DNA from: Copromyces sp. CBS 386.78 | Lineage: Eukaryota; Ascomycota; Sordariomycetes; Sordariales; Sordariaceae | Assembly (NCBI GenBank): GCA_030685235.1 | Contig: MU839095.1 | Location: forward strand, 124,001 to 188,000 | Direction of reading: 5' to 3' | Length of the DNA: 64,000 nucleotides | In this document: piece by piece, positions 57,326 to 64,000 of the stretch | How positions within the stretch are numbered: the first letter of the stretch is position 1 | Layout: each line of letters opens with the position of its first letter | Notes under the pieces: model-generated | Told to the model about the DNA's origin: nothing | Databases searched by the model: none | Seen by the model: the letters and a program-made list of their open reading frames with translations, nothing else | Translations under genes and position numbers: made by a program

Positions 57326-60300
57326 CTAACTAGCATGGAAGGCCTGCCTAGCATCCCTCGCCTCCCGCCCCTTCTCCTTTCTCTTCTCCTTCTTCTTCTC
57401 AAACTTCTTCCTCTTCTCCCTTCCATACTTCTCAGGAGCCGTAATCGCCTCAATCTTCCTCTTACTGCTTCTCGCATATCTCCTCTCGCGAATATCCTCA
57501 CCAACAGCCAACAGCGCCCTCGTATACTCTGAGCTTCCCAGCTTGCGCTGGAGCACATCCAACACGGAAAGGGCCTTGGTCTTGAGCAGTTCGTAGCGGG
57601 TCTTGAAGACCTCGTTCAGCGAGAAGGGTCCTGGGATGGACGGGTCCGTTAAATTGCGCAAGGGCCGGATGATGGTTTTGATGGAACCCAGAAGAGTAGA
57701 GGGCTCGGATTTCTCGCAAAAGGCTTCGAGGAGGTCCATGGCGGAAAGCTTGGAGACGAGCATTTCCGGGCGCGCGGCGCGCTCTTTGCGGATGATAGAG
57801 GCGAGCTTGTAGAAGAGGTAGCCCATGTCTACGGGACCTCTGTTCTTCTTCTTTTTGGTCGTCAAGATGCCAACCTCTTCTTCCTCCTCTGCTTCGTCTT
57901 CGAGTTCTTCCTCCTTCTCGTCGGCACCTGCAGCCTCGTCGTCGGAGTCGTCGGTGTTCTTGGCGTCTAGGTAGCTGCCTAGGAAGAGCAAGATCTGGAC
58001 GACCTCATGAGCCAAAGGCTCGTCAACCTCGGGCACGTTGAAGGTGTTGAGGGCCAGGCGGACAAGGTCGCTGATTTCTTCCTTGCTCAGTTCGCGGCCG
58101 TGGGAGCCGTGGAGGGGCGCTTGTTGAGCTTGTTGACCGCCGGCGTTGTTCTGGGCAAAGTCCGCGAGGTACATGCTAAGAAGCCTGGTCGCGGTGAGCT
58201 TTACGGTGGGGTTCTCGTGGGCAAGAGTATCGCGAACCTCGGTCCACAAGAGGTCAGAAGCAGGCGACAGGACCTTCTGGGGATGCTTGGCGACGAGGGT
58301 CTGGACCGTGTTGAGACTGGTATCGACAAGCTCCCAGTTAGACTGAACGGTCTCTTCGTCACCGAGAACCTTGGTGATCTTGTCGACGACGAGGTTGACA
58401 TCCTTCTTGTCCTTGGAGGTGGGTTCGCGACCCTCAAAGTAGAGTCCGAAGGCCTGAATGGCGAGCTTGAGCACCGCCATGTTCTCGCCTTGCTCGGTCC
58501 AGTTGCGCATCAGGGTCATGAACTTGGTGAGACGCTCCTTGTCGGCCACGCGGAAGGTCTCCTTGATCAGCTCTGCGGCGGCGAGTCTGCACTTCTCGCT
58601 GTCATCATTGGCCAGGACGAACACGAGGGGGATGAAGCATGTCGCTGCCACCTCCTGGACGAAGTCGTCAGACGTCTTCTTGAGCAAGAGATTGATGACC
58701 TCCATGACCGACAAGCGGCCACCCTCGCGCTCGTACTTGAGGTTGGCCACGATGAACTTGAGCTGCTTCTCCCACCTGTTCCTCTTCTGGGGATATTCAC
58801 GGAGGAACTGGAAGAAAGCGCCACGAGCCAGATCGCGGGTATCCTTGTCGTCGTTGGTGATCATGACGGTGCCGACGTGGTCGAGAGTGTCATATACCGA
58901 GGCCGTCTCCATCTTACGGTCAAGGACCGAGCGGAGGAAGTTGAAGGTGACATGGCGATACAGAGGCTCAGTCAGGTCATCCTTCAATTTGCTAAGCAGC
59001 ATGTCGAGGGCGGGCTCCTTGATAGGAATCTCACGCCTGTCTCTAAGAACAACAGAGACGAGCTTCAACGCCGCCTGTGCAAGCTCAGACGCGGTCGAGG
59101 GAGACAAGGACATGGACTTGATGGCTTCCTTGGTAGCCACCTTGTAGAGGGCAGTGGAATCACCATTCTTGAAGGGAACCTTGACGATGACGACAAGTAG
59201 CTTGAAGGCCGCAACCTTGACTTCTTCCTCGATCGACAAGACGGCATCACCGAGCAGAGGCATGAATCCGGCAATGTTGCTGGCTGTGCGCAGGTTATCG
59301 TGCTTCTTGAGGACAGCACGAAGAATGTCGATGGCGAACCTGATGAGCTTGAACGTATACTTGGCGGTGATTCCTCCATCGGCCCTCTTGGCAGCCTTCT
59401 GGACGATGTATCTCTTCAAGCGGGGATCCATCTTGGGCGCATCCTCGGGCTTCTGAGCCTTGTACACCTCCTGGGTGACCTCATAACAGAACACAAGGAT
59501 ATCTTGAGAGGCAGCCGCCGGGTTCTCCAGGAGACCCTTCGTGATGCGGGTAAGAAGCTCGTCAATCTTGCGAGCGGTCCTCAGATCAAGCTTCTCGAGC
59601 AGAAGCGCTTGCAACGGCATGGTAAGGTCGCTGAGGCGTGTGATAGAGGCGGTCTTGGCAATGAGCTCCATGGAGTCTTGACTCTTGCTGCTCTTCACCT
59701 CCTTCATCTTGCTGACGTAGTCCTCGGCATCCTTTTCTTGACCAGCAGCACCGAAGATATCGTCCATGATGACCGCCATGATGGTAGAAAGGCAGTAGTC
59801 GAGATCACCCTGCTTGAAGGTCGGGATGACAGCCAACAACATCGAATGAAGGGTATAAGACAGAACGTGAAGCTGGTGACCCCTGATGAGAGCGCCGCGC
59901 AGTTCCTTGAGGATGAACTCAAACCTCTCGGGACCCAGGATGACCGCGATCTTGGAAAGAGTATCGCGAGCCATCTCGCGAGCATCCCAGGCCTTGCTTC
60001 TGAGGATATGGCAGATATCAGTGAGCACACCGGGGAGCTTCTCATTAAGTAGCGGCTCAGGAAGGAGAGTGGCGAGCTTAGCAATGATCACACCAACCGG
60101 GACTCTGGTGCTGACCGTGGCCTCGTCCTTCTCGTGGAGGTGCTTGATAGGAGTGGGCAAGAAGTTGTTCACAATCTCAGCGCTAAGCTTCTCCTGATCA
60201 GGGATTGTAGAAGCAAGCCTGCGGAGCTTGGGAGGCTCAACACCATCAACCTCCATGGCGTCGGGGCTGGGCTTCTGAGCAATGGCGGCGCGCAACACAT

Positions 60301-63300
60301 CGACCTCCTTCTCAAGCAGACGGATCAGACGCTTCTGCCATTCTGGCTTCGACTCAATGTAAGAGACGAAGCGACGGAAAATAGCGCGGTATTGCTGCCA
60401 CTCCAACGAGGCAGTCAGCCCACCGATGGCAGCAATAGCTTGTCCGCTAAGACCATGATCATCACCTCCATCAACCTTGGCAAAGATGAAGTGTTCAAGG
60501 AGAGGAATGAAGAACTGGCTGATGTGCTTAGAGCGGAACTGGCTCCTCTCATTGGCCGATTCCAAGATTTTCAGAGCCTGCAGCTGTCTGGCAATAGCAG
60601 GACTCATGACGTGGAAGAAGAACGCCTTGTCCGATTCATCAGAGGCAGGGACCAACAAGGTCAAGTCAGACACTTGATCCCATTCGGGGAGGTGAGCGAC
60701 CAAGTATCCAAAGACACGCACGACCTCACGGCGGACAGTCTCCGACGCTTCTCTGGACCCAGCATAGATAGCAGGCAGGATAATATCGGACATAACGCCA
60801 ATATACGCATCTTGTTGCGGGCCAGCCCAGGCTGCCTCGGCCGCCCTGATGAACTGGCACAGTCCATCAGCAGAGTTGGTTGACAGCACACCGAACTCCT
60901 CGTCCTGGTTGATATAGAACAAAAGGTTGTGCAGCAACGGCATCCACTCGTCGACCGTGAAGGGGGTCTCGCGGTCTCCAGAGATTTTGTTGAAGGCAGT
61001 GAGTCGGGTGTTGTAGTCCGGCTCGTCCAACCTCTTCACCTTGTACGAGTTCAAGTCACGGCAGATATCCGCCACCTCCTGAGCCCACGGCTCGGTAGAA
61101 GCAAACACAAGCAAGACGTCGGCAAGTGTTTGTCTGTTCTCCTTATCCTTGAAGTATCCAAAGAGTGAAGCAACCGTGTCATAGACTCTCTTCTTGAGCG
61201 CCGCATTTGTCTGAACATCTTCCAGAACAAGGAACTGCTTGAGAATGAGCAGAATGGAACCCTTGATTTTGGGGCTGACGCGGCGTGATGGCTGGTTGAG
61301 CAAGTAGGTAGCAATATCCACCATTTCTTGAACACTGGCGGAAGAAGTCTCAACAATAGGCGCAAGGAGAACGACAGTATCGACGGCTGTGCCGAGAAGG
61401 TCCTTTCCGATATCAGTCTGATCACGGAGAAGACCGCCGATCTCCTTGAGCATGAGGTTGACATTCGGTACCAAAAGCTCATCCTTAATAAGCTCATTGT
61501 ACTCGGACTCAGCCGCGGGAGCTTGGGCGAGACCGATAAGGCTCTTGAGGATCTCGAGCGCATGGACCTTGACCTCATCCTTGCCCTTCTCAACACCAAG
61601 ACTCTCGATGACCTTGGGAAGGATGCGCTTGTCGATGTTAAGGAACAAGGCAGCCTTAGGCAGGACAGCCCAAGTCGACAGGAGCTTCCAGACGCCGGAA
61701 ACACCCTGGGTGGTCTCGGCCGGGAGCTTCTCAATGCGAGGGCTGACGATCTCCTTCACCATCACATTCTCGTACGCCGTCCAGTCAAAGGTCTGCGCAT
61801 TCTGGAACAGCTTGCAGAGACACTTGAGACCACTGGTCCTCACCACCTTGTACAGAGAAGCGTTCAGTACTGGCTCTGCCTCCTTCTCCTCCGGATCCTC
61901 AGAAGCAGCTCCCAGGTTTCTGCAGGCGGTAATCAAACAGAACAGGACAGCATTGACGAGGGCATCCATATACGGAACAACAGCGGTTCCGAGCTCATTG
62001 ATAATCGCCTCAACCATGTTCAACAGCCCGACCTGCTTGCGGACTGGAATGAGCTCTTCGGCAAAGGTGCTCTCCTTGACGATGTCGATGTCCAGGATAC
62101 GGACGCTGCGGAGCTCGCCAAGGGCAATATCCAAGAACTTGCCCATATCAACCACATCCAGCTGTCTGATGACAGCCAAACGTGTGTTATGAAGACCGTG
62201 ACGTCCGCTTGCCGCGCCCTTTTTGGAGATGGTTCGGCCATACAGCAAACGAAGGAGAACAGGCATCAGCTCAGCGCGATGCTCAGCGCGGATCTTGTTG
62301 TCACCCTGGAAAAGAACAGTGAGCTCGTTCTTGAAGCGAGCTTCGTCAAGGAGATACTCGAGATGTTCCTGATACGGCTTGATGGCATCGCTCTTCCACG
62401 CCAGGATGGCCTTGAGCGCCATCTTCTGGAGCTCGATATCACCATTGGCCAGCAGCTTCAGAAGCGCAGTGTAAACCTTCTGGCTTTGCCACAACACCTT
62501 GGGATTGCCGAAGTGGGAGAAGACACCCACGAGGGCCTTCCTGTCTTGGAGCGACCAGCTTCCGTCTTCCTCGGAAAAGGGCTGATCATCGTTCTCCTCG
62601 GCAGCCGGAGTCTCACCCTCTTCCGTGAAGGAGAGAAGGTACGGGACGATCTTCCTTGAGCGCTGTTCAGCAGAACAAGGAAGAGCAGTGAACACCTTGA
62701 GAGCCTTGCTGCGGGCGCGGTCAGAGCAAAGTTCCACCGCCTTTTGTCCCTCTTCGAAGGTGCTAAGCATCTTCTGCGACAACTCGCTGACCACCCTGCC
62801 AGTCTTGTCGGCCGCTTCCTGCAGCCTCATGAGACCAGTGCACTCGAAATCGTTCATAGCTTTCCGGTGATCATCAATCGGGGGCTTAAAGGGGCCGGTC
62901 CAGCGAGGGGACGGCACCTCAAGCCACTCAAAGGCCAGCTCGGCAACAATCTCTTCACCATGCTTAGTCTCCGAAACCTTCTTCATCGCTTCCACCGCGT
63001 CATCCCAGACAGGCGAGAGTTGTACCGTTGTAAGGCCGAAAAGGAAGGACGGGATAGCCTGGACCAGCCACGAGCTCTCCTCAACGTGATGATAGATTTG
63101 GCCGAGCTTTCGTAGATGCACAGCGACTGTTCGGACGCTCTGCATGTTCAAGGGAAGCTCTTCTACTTGAATCATTGTCGACAAAGCCGCGTTCGAATCA
63201 GGTGTTGTTTCCAGGACCTCGAGAATCCGCAAAGAAACCAGGCGAAGGTCGTGTGATGTAGAAGCGAGATTCTTGATGAGAGACTTCACCAAAGGATCCT

Positions 63301-64000
63301 CCTCTTGAGGGCTGTTTCCCCGAGCGTTATTAGCTTCCGGCGAGCTCTTAGACTTGCGGTTCAGTTCTTGCTCGTAGTCCAACAAAGCCTCAAGGAACTT
63401 CGGTAGGCGGCAGAATCTCGGCGCAGCGGCTCTGAGCAACGGCGCAAGGCTGGGATCGACAGAACCCGCGGCAGCGCACATTCTCAGGTAGGCGCGGAAC
63501 CCATCACTGACGATGAAGTTGGCCTCGTCGGTCGGGAGGGATGAAGACGGCCGGAGAGCGAGTTTGAGCTTCTTAAGCAAGACTTCTGCTATCCGAGCAT
63601 TCGTGGAGGGATGTACGGAGGTAGACTCCAACACGCGCAGGAGACCAGAGTACATCGGCAGACACTTTTCCTTCCAGGTTTCGCGGTCCTTGCCAAAGCC
63701 ACCGCTCTCGGGAAAGGGGGTATCTTCGAGCCGGACAAACTTGCTCACAATCTGGTCCTGCCATGATTGTGGCAGAGGGAAGGCCTCCTTCGCATGGGGG
63801 CTAGGAAGACCACCCGTCTCGATCATATGTGGTATTAGTACACAAAGCAAATCTTCGTTGGCGGCATCAGACCAATGTGCTACAATAAATCTGCAGAATG
63901 TTAGAAACGGCCATGCCCAAGAGGGGGAGAAAGGGAAATCTTACTTTTGGAAATCTTTCTGAAATAGTCCCCTGAATCGATCGGGGTTCAAGTCTGATAA
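57326..64000 (-). CDS. utp20: UTP20, U3 snoRNP/SSU processome HEAT-repeat protein (N-terminus beyond window)
   Basis: Partial model complement(join(57326..63890,63945..>64000)): about 2,207 residues here, with perhaps 300-400 N-terminal residues beyond the right edge. A nucleolar component of the 90S pre-ribosome needed for 18S rRNA maturation. The intron 63891-63944 (donor gtaaga, acceptor ctgcag) joins FQK to FIVAHWSDAANEDLL. The body is a continuous array of helical HEAT-like pairs. It includes the DRIM-domain region around MPLLHNLLFYINQDEEFGVL and later blocks such as LARGAFFQFLREYPQKRNRW and NWELVDTSLNTVQTLVAKHP, conserved in Utp20. Near the C-terminus an acidic stretch (ADEKEEELEDEAEEEEEVG) is followed by a Lys/Arg-rich tail (EKYGREKRKKFEKKKEKRK), a likely nucleolar targeting and RNA-contact element. 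The C-terminal basic tail and DRIM region distinguish it from Utp10, also a giant HEAT protein. No other intron is evident in 6.5 kb. Confidence 0.9.

Noticed and set aside
58007..59200. 397-codon plus-strand frame opposite UTP20
   Set aside because: Antisense shadow: Leu/Val/Glu-rich, no domain, fully inside the conserved UTP20 exon; the same applies to similar frames at 59300-62659.

Overview
The window is nuclear DNA of a filamentous ascomycete. The genes are split by short introns (about 55-200 nt) with GTAAGT/GTACGT-type donors and CTAAC-like branch sites. Intergenic spaces are long, there is no operon organisation, and the protein set is typically fungal: a cell-wall alpha-1,3-glucan synthase, a DUF4360 secreted protein, a DUF7726 protein, and a HeLo-like/ankyrin protein. 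Protein flavour, codon use and the neighbourhood of an alpha-glucan synthase with methylcitrate-cycle genes suggest Sordariales, probably Neurospora or a close relative. That placement rests on recall, not on a search.

Layout. 1-8 kb: a secreted DUF4360 protein on the minus strand, surrounded by long stretches without convincing genes. 8-13.3 kb: a divergent pair encoding mitochondrial 2-methylcitrate synthase (minus) and a mitochondrial methylisocitrate/isocitrate-lyase family enzyme (plus), sharing a 1.7-kb promoter region. These are two steps of the methylcitrate cycle that detoxifies propionyl-CoA; the dehydratase step is not in the window. 13.9-18.3 kb: a short-chain dehydrogenase (minus) and a stand-alone type-I-like glutamine synthetase family protein (plus). 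18.3-24 kb: a 5.7-kb gene-free stretch with T-rich repeats. 24-31.4 kb: a 2,395-residue alpha-1,3-glucan synthase. 32 kb: an intron-containing tRNA-Phe(GAA).

35.6-45 kb: a C2H2 zinc-finger protein, a small hypothetical gene (minus) that needs a GC-AG intron, a DUF7726 protein with two copies of its motif, and an RNA ligase of the DRB0094 type. 45.4-47.8 kb: a HeLo-like N-terminal/ankyrin protein gene whose reading frame is broken near the N-terminus. 48.2-52 kb: an ERJ5-like ER-membrane J protein (also with a GC-AG intron), tRNA-Arg(ACG), and a second, soluble J-domain protein (minus). 53.9-56.9 kb: a hypothetical Q-rich protein and the 20S proteasome alpha-7 subunit, whose first coding exon is only the ATG. 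57.3 kb to the right edge: UTP20, a giant HEAT-repeat ribosome-biogenesis factor (minus), missing its N-terminus at the window end.

Apart from the methylcitrate pair the genes look functionally independent. No transposon, CRISPR array, rRNA gene or secondary-metabolite cluster was recognised. All exon models were made by hand from reading frames and splice signals, without transcript data.
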